A stretch of 64,000 nucleotides of DNA from Myrica gale (Eukaryota > Streptophyta > Magnoliopsida > Fagales > Myricaceae), in contig OZ005609.1 of NCBI GenBank assembly GCA_963930655.1, positions 19,975,001 through 20,039,000 on the forward strand, written 5' to 3'. How positions within the stretch are numbered: the first letter of the stretch is position 1; each line of letters begins with the position of its first letter. The notes under the pieces are model-generated. The model had not been told where the DNA came from, did no database searches, and was given only the letters and a program-made list of their open reading frames with translations. The position numbers were made by a program, and so were the translations under genes. Shown one piece after another: positions 10,085 to 22,524 of the stretch.

Positions 10085-11980
10085 ATGGGGGAGCCTATGG
10101 GTAACCCTGGTACTGCGACTCAGGGTTGGAATGGGGAGGATTTCTCCGAGCCTTTTGGTGAGGGCGATGCTAGCCCGGGAGATGGCATGGAAATGGTGCT
10201 GGTCAGAAAACTGATTTCGGATAAGCCTTTTAACAAGGCTGGGGTTCGCGGAGCTATCTATCGGGCATGGCATTTTGTGAAGGAGGTAGTGATGGAAGAG
10301 GTGGAAGGGGATCGTTTCTTGTTCACATTCCCCACAGAGTTAAGTAAGCAGCGTATCCTTGACAAATCGTCGTGGAACATTAAAGGCTTCCCTTTGGTCC
10401 TGAAGACTTTGGAGCCTAGTGAGACGATTCTGGAAGCTAATTTCCACGAAATACCCATCTGGGTCCAGGTTCATGGGCTACCAATGGGGCAGACGACCAA
10501 GCATAATGCGGGTTGGGCGGCAAGCAAAGCTGGGCGGGTTTTGGAGGTCGATTTCAGGTCTCCTAGGACAGTTTGGGTGACTCAGTTTATTCTAGTCAAG
10601 ATTTTACTGGATGTTGCCAAACCTTTGTGTCCTGGTTTCTTCATGCCTCGTGCGAATCGGGAGGATGCTTGGGTTCAGCTAAAGTATGAGAGGATATCCG
10701 GTTTCTGTTTCAATTGTGGTCGGTTAGGTCACATGACAAACATTTGTTGTGCTCCGGTCATAGCAAGGGTGGATCCGGATACCTTCAGTCCCCGCATGTC
10801 TGCTGGATCCACCGACTATAGGAGGTTTACAGGGGCTAGTTTTCCCGCTCATTCGGTGGGCCGGGTGCCTTCATCTACCATAGGGTTCCCTCGCCCTCAA
10901 CCCTGCCTCCCTCTTCACAGTAATGTTCTCAACCACTAGATTCACAACCAACAGACTCAGAGGAAGATCAACGTACCTGCCCCGGAGATAGAGGTGGAGA
11001 ACGGCGGGGGTTTGCTAGATCGAACCATCAGATGGAGCCGGTCTGAACTCAAGGAGCTCCGGCGACCGCCTGATTCGCATCACGACAAGCTTTGTTGCAA
11101 ATCGATGATCTCTGACATCTCTGATGTCTCTGACAGGCGTGGGACAGTAGGGTCAGTTCCTGGGAGCACGGTACCGCCTATGGCAACGGAACTTGCCCTT
11201 TCTGTTGAAGCATCTGGATCGGCAGAAGAAAAGGGATGTCAGTTCATTCCCAACCGAGAGGTCTCGACACTGGACGCATGGCAGGTGTCGCTGGAGGTCG
11301 AATTTGACTTGGACCGGGTGAAGCATCGTGAAGCAGGGGTAGGGGAGGCTTTTTTGGGTCCAGCGTTGGCAAATCTCGAGGCTGATTTTGAAATGGGTCG
11401 GGCTTTCTTAACCGAGATTGAAACAATTGAAACTCAGCTTGGGCTACCTGGGCCTCCATCAGTCATGGGCTGTGTAATGGGATCGTCCATCAAAGCCTTG
11501 TCGATCTCTGAAGTACAGCCTACTACGGGCAGAGACACGCCAACGAGCCAGCATGTGGTTCAGCCTTCACAAGCTGGCAAGCCCAGGGGGCCGGTGAGAC
11601 TCGACAAAGGCAAAGGTGTTTGGCTGGGCAAGGCATGTCTGGGCCTACGCAGCCCCAGCTTCACCAGGGGTAAAAAACGTGCGGGGCATCTGCTTAGTCA
11701 TGAGGCTTGTCCGACGGCCAGCAAGCGGGCGCTGGTCTCTGTCCAGCCAGTGTCGGACCATGCTCAAGAGGGAGAAGACTCGCTAGCTCTTGCGAATTGG
11801 CTCAGGAAAACGAGAAACAAAGGGTCTTCGTCTCAATCCAGGACTGCCAAAGTCAAAAGGCTTGCAAATCAGTGTGCGAGAGCACTGACAGGAGGTCCCG
11901 GGGGTGGTGATAGCGGAGTTTTTTATGACTCATCTGCGGGTGAGGAGGCGGGCCAGACCATGCCCCCACCTCCACAATGA
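10085..11980 (+). pseudogene. LINE ORF1 (DUF4283-like plus CCHC knuckle), one internal stop
   Basis: The frame from ATG 10085 runs through a TAG at 10937-10939 and continues in the same frame to the TGA at 11978-11980, about 631 codons in all. The N-terminal part resembles the DUF4283 domain common in plant LINE ORF1 (WNIKGFPLVLKTLEP, IPIWVQVHGLP). It is followed by a CCHC zinc knuckle CFNCGRLGHMTNIC at about 10706-10747. The C-terminal half is low-complexity, rich in Ser, Gly and charged residues. ORF1 products bind element RNA and form the RNP. The earlier part of the open frame before 10085 has no ATG. The final TGA overlaps the ORF2 ATG as ATGA, which suggests stop-restart coupling. Confidence 0.85.
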
Positions 11981-14900
11981 CCATCCTATTTTGGAACTGT
12001 CAAGGCATTGCCCACACCTCGACTATAAGTTCCTTATGGGCAATGCTCAAGCAATACAACCCGGATTGCCTGTGCATAGAGGAAACGAAAGTTTCCTTTG
12101 CTACGGGAATTTTAGATCGTTTGGGGTACCCAGAATCTTTGGAGGTGTCTGCTATTGGCTTGAAAGGAGGTATGATTTTTGCGTGGAGAAGGGGGGTCGA
12201 ATTTGATGTCGTAGTGTTGAATCAACATGTGATCAGTCTTATTCTCTTCGGAGAGCCCAATTTCCAACCTTGGGCTCTATCTTTCGTGCATAGTCCATGT
12301 GAATGGAGTGCAAAGGAGGCTTTTTGGAAGGAACTGAATAACATTGGCAGTTTGTTTGGAGGACCTTGGCTTTTATTGGGGGATTTCAATGCTTTGTCTG
12401 GTCAGCATGAAAAAAAAAGAGGTCTGCCTTTCGTTTCTTCGTCCAGAGATGGTTTTTACCAGTTGAAGTTTTTGCACGGGTTGGTGGATCTAGGGAGTTC
12501 GGGCCCTGTTTTTACATGGTATAATGGCCGCCACGGTCGTCATCAGATTCGGGAACGCCTGGACAAAGGTTTGGCCAACGGTGAATGGGCTTCTCTATTC
12601 CCGAGGGCATTGATTCGTACTTTACCTCGGCATGCTTCTGATCACGCCCCAATTCTTCTGGAGCTGGATGGGGCGCTGAGAGAGGGTCTTACACCGTTTC
12701 GGTTTGAACATTGTTGGACCCGTGATGCAGCGAGTACCGGTGTGGTGAGGGAGGCGTGGAACCTTCAGGTACGGGGCTCCCCTCAGTTTCAGCTGGTTCA
12801 GCGGATCAAGGTGACGCGTGCTGCTTTGGTTAAGTGGAATCGAGCGTCTTTTGGTTCGGTCCAGTCTCATATTCGGCGATTGTATGGGCGCCTTGAGTAC
12901 TTGCAGGGGTTGGATTTCTCTGATCAAAGATGGGAGGCTGAGCTTAGTGTGCAAGCAGAACTCACAGAGGTTTTGAAGCTGGAGGAATGCATTTAGCGGC
13001 AAAAATATCGTGTGAGTTGGCTCACCACCTCAGACCTTAATACAAAATTTTTCCACCTTTCTACCATAATTCGGCGGCGTCGCAATAATATTGATTCTAT
13101 TAAAGATGGGCATGGCGTTTGGTTGAGGGATAGAGAAGGCATTGGGGCTCATGTGGAGGGCTACTTTCGGCGTTTGTTCTCCTCCGACTACCATGGGATG
13201 GATAATGAAATCTCTGAGCTAATTCAGCCAGTCATTACTGAGGATGAAAATGTTGTGTTATGTTTGATTCCTGCCGTGGAGGAGATTAAAGGAGCTATTG
13301 ACCAAATTGGCGCTCTTAAAGCACCCGGGCCGGATGGTATGTCATCGATCTTTTATCAGCATTATTGGGAGACGGTGCAAGCTGCGCTCACGGAGATGGT
13401 GATTCATTTTTTTAGGACCGGTTTTATGCTCAAACAACTTAACCACAGTTTTCTGGTGCTCTTGCCGAAAGTGGAGCATCCCTTTTGTGTTAAGCAATAC
13501 CGGCCTATCAGTTTATGCAACGTGGCTTATAAGGTGATTTCCAAAGTGCTCACGAATCGGTTGAAAGTGGTGATTGGGAAACTCATTTCTCCCTACCAGG
13601 CGGCGTTTGTTCCAGGGCGGGTTATTCAGGATAACATCATCTTAAGCCAAGAACTTCTACACTCAATGAAAGCTAAACGTGGACGAAAAGGGCTCGCTGC
13701 TTTGAAATTGGATATGGCAAAGGCGTATGACCGAATGGAGTGGGGGTTCCTCCTCCAAGTCTTAAAGTGTTTTGGTTTTGGAGACCGGTGGATTGGTTGG
13801 GTGCAGCAATGTATCTCCACGGTCAGTTTCTCGGTGTTGCTTAACGGCTCTCCATATGGGCGGTTTGCTCCCTCCCGGGGCCTCCGACAAGGGGATCCTC
13901 TCTCCCCTCTTTTATTTATTTTGGGGTCGGAAGTGCTTTCTAGACTGTTACTTTCGGCGGAGGAGCAGGGCTTCATCCATGGCATCCAGGTGAATAGAGA
14001 GGCCCCTTCCATTTCTCACTTGATGTTTGCGGACGACATTATGATTTTCATGAGAGCGAATCGGCAGGAAGTGGCAGCGGTCAATGACATTTTATCCAAA
14101 TATTCAAGGTGGTCGGGGCAGCAGGTTAATTATACAAAATCAGCTCTATGTTGCAGTGCTAATACTAACCCGGCTTTGGCAGCAGTCCTGTGTGATTCTC
14201 TTCAGGTAAAGGCTATGTCAATACATAGCAAATACCTTGGGTTGCCATTGTTCATTGGAAGATCGAGGAAAAAAACTTTTGAGGAGGTGACAGCAAAGGT
14301 GTTGGCAAAAGTAACGGGGTGGAAAGTCCGAACTCTATCCCAAGCCGGTAGGTCCACTCTTATAAATTCTGTGGCGACTGCGATGCCCATATACTGCATG
14401 TCAACTTTCCTTTTGCCGAAGGGGTGGTGTGAGCAGATCGATAGAATCCTTAAGGATTTTTGGTGGGGATTTCCTACTCAAAAGTCTCGACATTACACAC
14501 CTCGGGCTTGGGATGCGATATGTCTACCCAAAGAGCTTGGGGGTTTGGGGGTGAGGAAGATGATGGAGGTGAACACGGCTATGATTGCAAAGCTGGGGTG
14601 GAGGGTGATTTCTGAGCCAGAGCAGTTATGGGTTCAAGTGGTGAAGCTGAAATATAGATTGAGGGATCCTATGCACCCGGGCGTTGTGAGGGGGAGTTGC
14701 TCTTGGGTGTGGATGGGGATTATGAGGGTCTATCCTCAGGTTTTGAGGGGGATGTGTATCTTACCCAGGAGGGGGGATCATGTTGATATTAGATCTGCTC
14801 CCTGGTTGCCGTCAATGCCGAATTTTAGTCCAGTGTGGCGTGCAGGACATCAGGCCCATCCAGAGATCCGGTCGGTGGCTGACCTGACAGTGCTCATGGG

Positions 14901-15888
14901 TGGTCAGTGGGACGTTGAGCTTATTCGAGAGCTCTTTGATGCAGATTCGGCATTGGCGGTGCTGAGACTCCCTATTCCTAGCCCTTCGACGGAAGACCAG
15001 TGGGTGTGGTCGCGTGAATCCCATGGGAAATTTACGGTGAAATCTTTCTTGTTGGATGCACAGGGGAGGCGTGCTTCTGAGATTTTGCCTTTGGATAAAA
15101 AATCATGGCACATTCTATGGAAAACTAAAATTCAAGATAGACTCAAATTGCTGCTCTGGAAGGTTGCAGTGGGAGCCTTCCCATCTAGGGGATTTTTGGG
15201 CAGAATTTTACAACGGGAAGAGGACGAGCACTTCCAATGTCCTTTGTGTCGCGGGGCGCCAGAGGATACTTTGCATCTGATGGTTCGGTGTCATGTGGCG
15301 TTGAAGGTCTGGAGAGAGTCGCCATGGGCTATCAGGATGGACTGTGTTCCATTAGCTTCTTCTGCTGATTTGGTTTTTCATATCCTGAACGTGGAGAATA
15401 TGTTACAGTTGGGTCACCAAAAGGTACGGGCTTTCATTCTTAATGCAGTGTTGGTCATGGATGGCATTTGGCAAGCCAGTAATTTGCTGGTGCATCAACA
15501 AATTCCGGTGGAGATCGATGAGTTGATTCTTGGGATCAGACGCCGCTATGCGGAGCACTCTGGCGCTTGGGTGGAGGTGGAGCGTATTGCAAGTATGAAA
15601 TGGCAACCACCTCCTTTTGGTTGGGTGAAGTGTAATACGGATGTTGCAATCCATCCGAATGGGTCTTACATAGCAGTCTCTGTCAGAGATTCTTCCAGTT
15701 CCCTCTGTATGGTTTACACGGAACGCTTAGTTGCTATGGACCCGGTGGTTGGGGAGGCTTTCGCTTTGGCGGAGGCGATGTCTTTGGCTTCGAATTTTGG
15801 GTGGAGTAAGGTTATGTTCGAATGTGATTCCTTGGTGCTATGCAAGGATGTCCTATCTCCCGATCCTTCTATTTTGTGGGCGGCTTAG
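11977..15888 (+). pseudogene. LINE ORF2: endonuclease-reverse transcriptase-RNase H, inactivated
   Basis: From ATG 11977, an apurinic-type endonuclease opens with ILFWNCQGI, then LLGDFNAL (about 12376) and SDHAPILL (about 12637), the catalytic Asn/Asp/His blocks. A TAG at 12994-12996 (an expected Trp codon before RQKYRVSW) interrupts the frame, which then continues unchanged. RT follows with KAPGPDGM, YRPISLCN, RGLRQGDPLSP and the catalytic FADD at 14026-14037. A zinc-binding region with CPLCRGAPEDTLHLMVRC lies near 15240-15300, then the start of an RNase H domain (CNTDVAIHPNG). A second stop at 15886-15888 and a frame change leave the RNase H C-terminus (AKWAARFGLVGFLPI) readable only in another frame up to about 16036. 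ORF2 would make first-strand cDNA by target-primed reverse transcription. Confidence 0.9.
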
Positions 15889-16098
15889 GGTTTTGTGACA
15901 CAAATTCGACGGTTTTTGCCAGAGCGCAGTGTTTGGAGAGTTGTTTGCTAAGTGGGCTGCCCGTTTTGGTCTTGTCGGTTTTTTGCCGATTGCTGATATC
16001 CCCGAGCATATCCGGTCTTGTGATATGCAGGTGTGACTTAGTATTTCTTATCTATGTTATGGGTTTTTGATTAGCAAAAAAAAAAAGTGTGAGAGCCA

Positions 16099-16829
16099 TA
16101 CGCCCTTCCTGTGGATCATATTCATATTGGATCGCTGAAAAAGGAAATTTCAAAACGTCAGGCGGCCTGGCGCGCTAGCTAGCAAATTAGCAAGGAGTTA
16201 AGGGCCTAGTACTTTTAGTCTATGCATGCATGGTTTGACCCTCATGCCTCTCAGTCCACGAATAATTTTTTTTTCTTGGCATCCACGAATAATATTTTGG
16301 TCGTTTCTAATGAGCTCCCAGATGCATGGTTCTGGAGAAGATATCTTCCAAAGTGGAAAATTTGATGTTATCCTTTATAGAAAGAGATTTATAGGAAGAG
16401 AAGCAGTGACGTACTTGAGGTGATTCGAGACTGCTTAATTGCAATTTGCATATATATCCTTGACCACAAGACCACCAGGCACGTGATCAACTTGTGATTG
16501 ACTACAATATTTTTCCATGTACCACCGTACGTCTACGTCTACCTTAATTATAAGCCTAGAATAAATCCTAAATTCCTTTTCCCACTTTATTTTTTTATTT
16601 TTGCATTTTTTTGGAGTGAATTTCACAAGCATATATGATGATACCAAAACATAATCAATTCAGCTTGGTCACACACAAAAGCCCAACAACAACACTAGGC
16701 TCATGTCGTGCCAAGCTCGAAAATAGGAGAAACCACGACCCCGACGTCTCCATTATTAAATCAACTACCCACTATGGATACGTGCAAAGACCACATCCCA
16801 GGAGCCACTAACGAAGTGGTAGAAGCTAA
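16099..16829. other. Intergenic, no gene seen
   Basis: Sequence between the LINE TSD and the next CACTA-like end. Short open frames show no motif. Confidence 0.4.
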
Positions 16830-17339
16830 CACTACAAGAAATACAAGTTTAGGTGACAAAATTTTGGGTTTAAAACCAAATTTTGTCACCTAAAGTTAAC
16901 TTTCTCTGTCAAAATATTAATTTCGTTACCGAAAACCATCCAGGAACGCCAAACTCGTCTGGACCGGTCAAAATAACGTTCGGGTGTATTTCTGATGTGA
17001 CGACATACACGTGTCGCGAATGAGCGACGATAAACCTCGTCACAACAAACAAAAAAACTTCAGTCCGGACGAACAATAACCCGTCCGGACACTATGCAGA
17101 GTGACAAATTTCAAATCATCGTAACTGAGTGACAGTTAAAATCGCCACAATTTTTATAATACCGTCCGGACTCATTTTGTAACACGTTCGAACGGTCATT
17201 GCCTGATGAATAATAATCGTCAGGATATAATGAGAAATTAAAAATCGTCATGAATTGTCTAGTACGTTCGGACGTTATCAATAGAGTTCCAACGAACAAT
17301 ATTACGGAGTCTGGACGGTAAGAAAAAAGGTCCGCACAA

Positions 17340-17623
17340 TTATCAATTCTTCTTAGAAATCGCGTGGTTCCACGCAGCAATTCCTTCATCTCCACCAGCC
17401 AATTTTCTGCAAGTATGGCATCTCCTTTGCCATTGTATGTTGGCGGGTGCTGGCGATTAAATTGATCAAAGGTACACCCCTCAGGGCGTCCTCAGACCCC
17501 TTCAACATGGGTACCCGGCTGCACCTGCTCGGCAATGAGCTGAGTCATGTGCCTTAACACTTCCTCGGTGGTAATACCCGGAGCCTCGAGCTCTTGACTT
17601 CTCGTTGGTCTTCTAGGTGCCAT
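17340..17623 (-). pseudogene. Ty3/gypsy gag N-terminal fragment
   Basis: On the minus strand an ATG at 17623 opens MAPRRPTRSQELEAPGITTE. After an in-frame TGA (about 17490), the same frame continues with TFDQFNRQHPPTYNGKGDA and ENWLVEMKELL, the start of a plant Ty3/gypsy retrotransposon gag domain. Coding likeness fades near 17340, where the sequence passes into GTCCGGAC-type CACTA repeats, so the element was cut there. It lies just inside the PBS of the LTR to its right. Confidence 0.75.
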
Positions 17624-17763
17624 CCTGCACTTCAAGGTTATCGTTCAGCTTAGAACAGCTCAACCTCAAAATTTCTTATCATAATTGACCCTAAACGTAC
17701 ATCTCATGCTTTAAGGTTTAGGGTTCTAACTCGTTCCCTATGTTTCACGGCTCTACCCTCAGA

Positions 17764-17780
17764 TCCTCTGATACCAACTT
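17764..17780 (-). other. Primer-binding site of the gypsy fragment
   Basis: Read on the minus strand it is TTGGTATCAGAGGATC, six bases inside the LTR end, matching the 3' end of initiator Met-tRNA as used by many plant LTR elements. Confidence 0.8.
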
Positions 17781-17783
17781 AAC

Positions 17784-20700
17784 TGTCACGCCCCGAACGG
17801 CACCCCGCAGGGACCGTGACAGCCGCGAGCTATTCTCCGGATAGCTCCAGCGTTCTTACTTACTTACTTACGGCGGAAACATACAAGATCGCGAGGGATT
17901 CGAGCTAAATCTTACATAATCATGGTTCTCATTAAGTTTGCATACAAAACATATATAATATTTTAAAATCCAACTAGTGACGGATCTCATCGATCAGGTC
18001 ACCATAATCAAAAATAAGAACATCATCTGGGTCCTTCTAAGTCAGGTAGTCCTCCTGACTCTCTTCACCTGTGGCATCTGAAATGACACAATTTTAAAAA
18101 CGTGAGTCAAAAAGACTCAGTAAGGGAAAGACATAACTTTGAAACATGCTCTTGACTTATGCTTGCTTAATCATGAAAGAAAAGAACTTGATAAGTGATG
18201 CACATGCATGTTATGGATATGCATATGCTCTTGCTTAAATTCGGCCTCAGGCCCTTGAAAATTACTTATTCATACTTGTGTCACTCTTGGCCTTTCACAA
18301 CCATTTCATATCTTTCACTTGCGGACTCGCTCCATTTAACCCCTGAAGTCAGGGTTGTGCGTTCCCTTTGGAACCGTCCCCGAATTCCCTTGGGGACCTT
18401 ACACATGGTCAGCCAGCGCACCTTCTCGCATTCGTCCTTCAGTGGCTAGACTTGACCCTTGGAGGCCCACACCTTCTCAATGTCCTTCAGTGTGGTTGCA
18501 CAGCCTCGTGGATTCACCCATCCTTCTCGCATTCGTCCTTCGGTATGGGAGTCCATCTTGATGGTACGGTACCGACCAGTGCCCCTTAACTTAACTTATC
18601 GTTTCATAAAACTTTTCATAGTCTTTCCATAAAATCATTGCATAAACATTCTTCTTGAAAAATTCATGCAATGCACATGTCGTGTCATGCTCAATTAAAC
18701 TCTCATGCTTGTTCATGAAACGATGCAGTGTGTCATTCCAGTTTTGATAAAGAAACACTTACTGTCCACTTACAGTATCCACTTACTCTTGGTCTTCCTT
18801 GATAGTGTATAAAACACGTAGATCGCCTACAAGCGATTCAAATATTTCTTAGACTTTAAGAAATAGCACGTAATTATTAAATATATATATCACTGAAATT
18901 CTTTTAATCATTTAAAGTATTTTATTTACTCTTCTAATAATATCTAAACTTAGGTTATTTAATTATTAAACTCTATTACAAAATATTTACATATCTATTC
19001 CCGATTAGGGTTTTAATCAATAATTAATAGATTAGGATTAAATCCAAGTCTCCCATTATTTAATGTACTTAATAAAATCTTTACAAGTGTACTTCACTTG
19101 TATTTAATAAATTTCGGCCAAGACTTATTTATTCTAATTAAATCTTTAGTACATGCTTTCAACACAAGGCTTTGCTAATTCCTTATAACCCTAACTTCTA
19201 AGCCTTAATATCTTTTAATCCGATTAGCCAACCCTAATCTCATTTATCCATCCTGATCAATTATATTTCCATTTATCACAAACTTGCAATTAGGGTCTCT
19301 ACACATTAGGCATTCGGCCAACACCAAGTTCTATGTGTTCTTAATCACAATTTATCTCCAATGGTGACCCCTTCCTCCATTCAATAGATTCAAAACTTAT
19401 GATCTTAAAATAAAAACACAAACACAAGTTATCACTCATAGCATTATTCGGCCAACACCAAAATATCACAACACTACTAGGTTTTCTTCGGTTCTTTTGC
19501 TTTGCACGCATTCTTCACATTTCAAGGTTGATTTTTATGCAATAGATTACTAAACTTACACATAGTATGGTCAACCAACAGATCCAAGCATATATAAAAT
19601 CATTCTCAAAGATTTAGGGCACACATGGTTCGGTCATACACCTAAACATCACATTTTTCATACCCAAAATCACAACATGCATATCCTTTGCATTTTATCA
19701 CCTATCTTGCATGTATCAACTTCATATCTTCATTATTCATAACCACATGACCAGATCTACACTTTAGACACCTCAACAACCCTAGATTTAAGGAAATATC
19801 CAACTTACATCCAACAAAACCTAACATAGGTTTAGATCTAACTTCATCTAACGTACATTGTCCATTTCTTACATTTTTCCAACATTCAACCTTAGATCTA
19901 AAGCATGTATGTCCAGATCTAACACTTGCACATAACCATGATCAAAATCCAACCAAAATAAAACATAAAAACCCAAGATCCCAATACATAAAGGGTTCGG
20001 TCAGCAAGGAAAATGTGAGATCCATATTTTACCTTGTTGTTCCTTCTTCCTTCTCTTTGTTCCTTTGCAAGCTTCTCCTCTCTTTCACCTACTAAACAAC
20101 CTAAGGTTCTTAATCATTCCAGATCTCACCATACCCAAGCATAAAACAACTCAAACTCTAAGATCTATACACAAGAGAGTTCGGCCATCAAGAGAAGAAC
20201 AAGATCCGGTTTTTACCTTAGTGCTCCTTTGTTTCTTTTCTCTTTTTTCCTTTGCACAACACCTCTTTTACTTCACTTCCTTCTTCTCCTTTCTTCTTCT
20301 TCCTTGTCCTCCTTCTTTCCTTTACACAAATCCCCTTGACAGCAGCTCAAATCTCAGCCTTTTGGTTCAAAGGTTTTGGCCTCTCCTTGATTTCTCTCCT
20401 TTGGCTTTCGGTTCTACTCTCTTTCTCTTTGGTTTGCTTTGGCTTGTGTTTCTCTCTATTAGCTATGTGTTGGTCGACTAAGGTACCCCAATTGAACACA
20501 AATGAAGGGGAAAAGAAGGTGATAGGCGTGTAAGACAATGGCATGCACTTAGCCATGCTATTCGGCCAAGGGTGTTTTTCCTCTTCCATGTCACTTTTCA
20601 GCTTTTTCATCCCTTGTCTCCCTCTTGTCTCTATTGCCTTTCACGTATAACTCTCCCCACCACAAAATTCAATCTCTCTTTGTCTTTCACGTGTACCTCC

Positions 20701-21560
20701 CCCCACCACATAATTCCAACTCTTATTTAAAGGCTTGTTCCACCAATTAGTTCATTTGGTTGAATTCTAACTACCTAGTTTACTAATCCTAATCTAGTTG
20801 CTTAGGAAACTTAAATAGGATTAGTTCCACTAATCTAACTTTATTAATCTAATTTTCATGGCCCATTGGGCAGTCCATTAAGCCCTTAATTCAAGGCCCA
20901 TCATCATATCCTAAAGCCCAATTCATAAGCCTAAAGGCTCAGGCCCAATGTCCAACTTCCTTAAGGCCCAATAACACCATTTCAAGGCCCATTGTCATGG
21001 GCTTCATGGCAGCCCAATATCATGCTTTCCAAAGCCCATCTCCATGATTATTTTGGCAGCCCATTATCATGTCATTATAAGCCCAATATACCCCAAATGT
21101 TATAAGCCTCATGGCAGCCCAACATCACACTTCAAGGGCCCATCATCACATGTAATTGGGCAGCCCATAAGACACAACTTCAAGGCCCAATTACATCCAA
21201 TAACCGGCCATAAATGGGTAGCCCAATATCAGCCCATTATTTGAGGTTTCTAAGCCCAACATGCAAGTTTTAATAATCCAGAATCATTCATAAGAAAATC
21301 CTTAGAAATTTAAAATCAAGAATATTGAAGGAAAATATACAATTAATTTAGCAACATGAAATCGGTTACTATATAATTTAAATTCCATCCATGGCATTTA
21401 AATCATAACATCACATATTAGAATTTCAAAAATAATTACATATACATTTTCTTAACATAAAATCATGCCTTGGCCAAGCAAGGTTTCTTTTAATACAGAA
21501 TAGGCCATGGAATCCTTCATCTAGTAATGAAGTAGACACGGGTTTCTTCGGGGTCTTACA
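17784..21560 (-). mobile_element. Long 5' LTR of a minus-strand Ty3/gypsy element (3.78 kb)
   Basis: On the minus strand it starts TGTAAGACCCCGAAG at 21560 and ends GGGGCGTGACA at 17784, proper TG...CA borders, followed by the PBS and gag. LTRs of this length with TGTAAGACCCC/GTGACA ends occur in the Tekay/Del-like chromoviral lineage; that assignment is inference. The remainder of the element and the other LTR are absent, so no TSD pair can be checked. The part next to 21560 (the U3 side) is very rich in GCCCA words. Confidence 0.8.
20865..21265 (-). promoter_or_regulatory. Dense GGCCCA/AGCCCA (site II-like) array in gypsy U3
   Basis: Over about 400 bp the words GGCCCA, AGCCCA and their complement TGGGC(C/T) occur more than twenty times, often spaced 15-30 bp with CATCATG/ATCATC between them. 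TGGGC(C/T) is the plant site II element bound by TCP factors in promoters of ribosomal-protein and cell-cycle genes. In the element's own orientation the array lies near the 5' end of the LTR, where U3 enhancers sit. Confidence 0.6.
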
Positions 21561-22062
21561 CGGACCGTATAAGTTCTAGAACCTTTTCGAAACGGGCATA
21601 TTTATGAGGTTAAATTTGATAAGGTCATGTGTGAATATAACCGTTGAGAAGAGTCCGAATTATTATATAACGCGTTTGGACGGTTACTGGAGACATTAAA
21701 CTCGTCAGGCTTTGTCAAAATCACAAACTCACTCATTTCTCTCAAACTTTTCTCCCAAAATTTTTGACTATCCGTTTTAGACCTCTCAAGGAACTTCAGG
21801 TAAAACTTACTTCATGAATTTGCTTTTCAATTTCTTGCATTTCGATTCAATACCGTCTGTTGTGTTGTTTGTGTCTATCAAATCGCTCTGTTTTGATGGT
21901 GTTCATCGAAGCACGTTCGGACGACGTTTCACACTATCTGGACGGTTTATTAAACGTCCGGACGGTAAGTTTACATTCGGACGTTTTCTTTAACGTTCAG
22001 ACTGCCTAAAATTTAAACGATGCATTTTGAAGTTCGTGTGAACGATTTTTGCTAGATTGACC

Positions 22063-22524
22063 ATGGAACGCTCTGGGAGAAGTATCACCAATGTCGGGGG
22101 ACAAACAGAGCGACCAACTTGGGCAGACGCCTATTTAGCGGAGTTAAACAAGAGTATTCGGGCAATAGTGCAGCCAACACATTCGTTGTGCATGGAGCTG
22201 CAATGCCGTTTGATCGGTCTGGAGACCAAACTTGCTCTAACGGATAGGGCTATAACGGAAGAGATGAATATTATGCGAATGGAAATAATAAGGATGAGAG
22301 ACCAATTGTCTCAGTTTTCCCAGTCTGTCCATATCGTGCCGATACAGTTGCAGACACTCGTCAGACGGATGGATAATATGGAAGAACATTTAGCGTATGT
22401 TCGTGATGCCCTAGGACAAGATTTGGATAAGCAGAGGCAGCTTGTGATTTGGAGTAGTCTCATGTCTATGTTTTATCACTATTATTTATTTATCGTTCAA
22501 ATGATCATTTTCGGCTGGTATTAG
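22063..22524 (+). CDS. Unrecognised 153-residue protein in the CACTA-like element
   Basis: The ATG at 22063 is in good plant context (ACCATGG). The protein starts MERSGRSITNVGGQTERPTW. Its middle (about 30-125) is rich in Leu, Met, Arg, Glu and Gln with heptad-like spacing (EEMNIMRMEIIRMRDQL), suggesting a coiled coil. The last about 25 residues are hydrophobic and may be read-through into an intron. Upstream, CTTCAG/GTAAAAC at about 21800 looks like a 5'-UTR splice donor. It sits between GTCCGGAC repeat patches, so it is probably element-encoded. I do not recognise a family, and no function is proposed. Confidence 0.4.
   Translation: MERSGRSITNVGGQTERPTWADAYLAELNKSIRAIVQPTHSLCMELQCRLIGLETKLALTDRAITEEMNIMRMEIIRMRDQLSQFSQSVHIVPIQLQTLVRRMDNMEEHLAYVRDALGQDLDKQRQLVIWSSLMSMFYHYYLFIVQMIIFGWY

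Larger units (their letters stand above)
9606..16098 (+). mobile_element. Full-length L1-type LINE with TSD
   Basis: Element 9618-16086 (about 6.47 kb) is flanked by GTGTGAGAGCCA at 9606-9617 and 16087-16098, a 12-bp TSD, and ends in an 11-A tail. The order is 5' UTR with a direct repeat, ORF1 (nucleic-acid-binding, CCHC), ORF2 (endonuclease, RT, zinc-binding region, RNase H), 3' UTR and poly(A), as in plant L1 elements that carry an RNase H. GC content is clearly above that of the flanks. Stop codons in both ORFs and a broken C-terminus make it inactive in cis. Confidence 0.93.

Noticed and set aside
16830..16900. CRISPR-like or terminator hairpin
   Set aside because: The single perfect hairpin belongs to a CACTA terminus in a plant genome; no spacer array is present.
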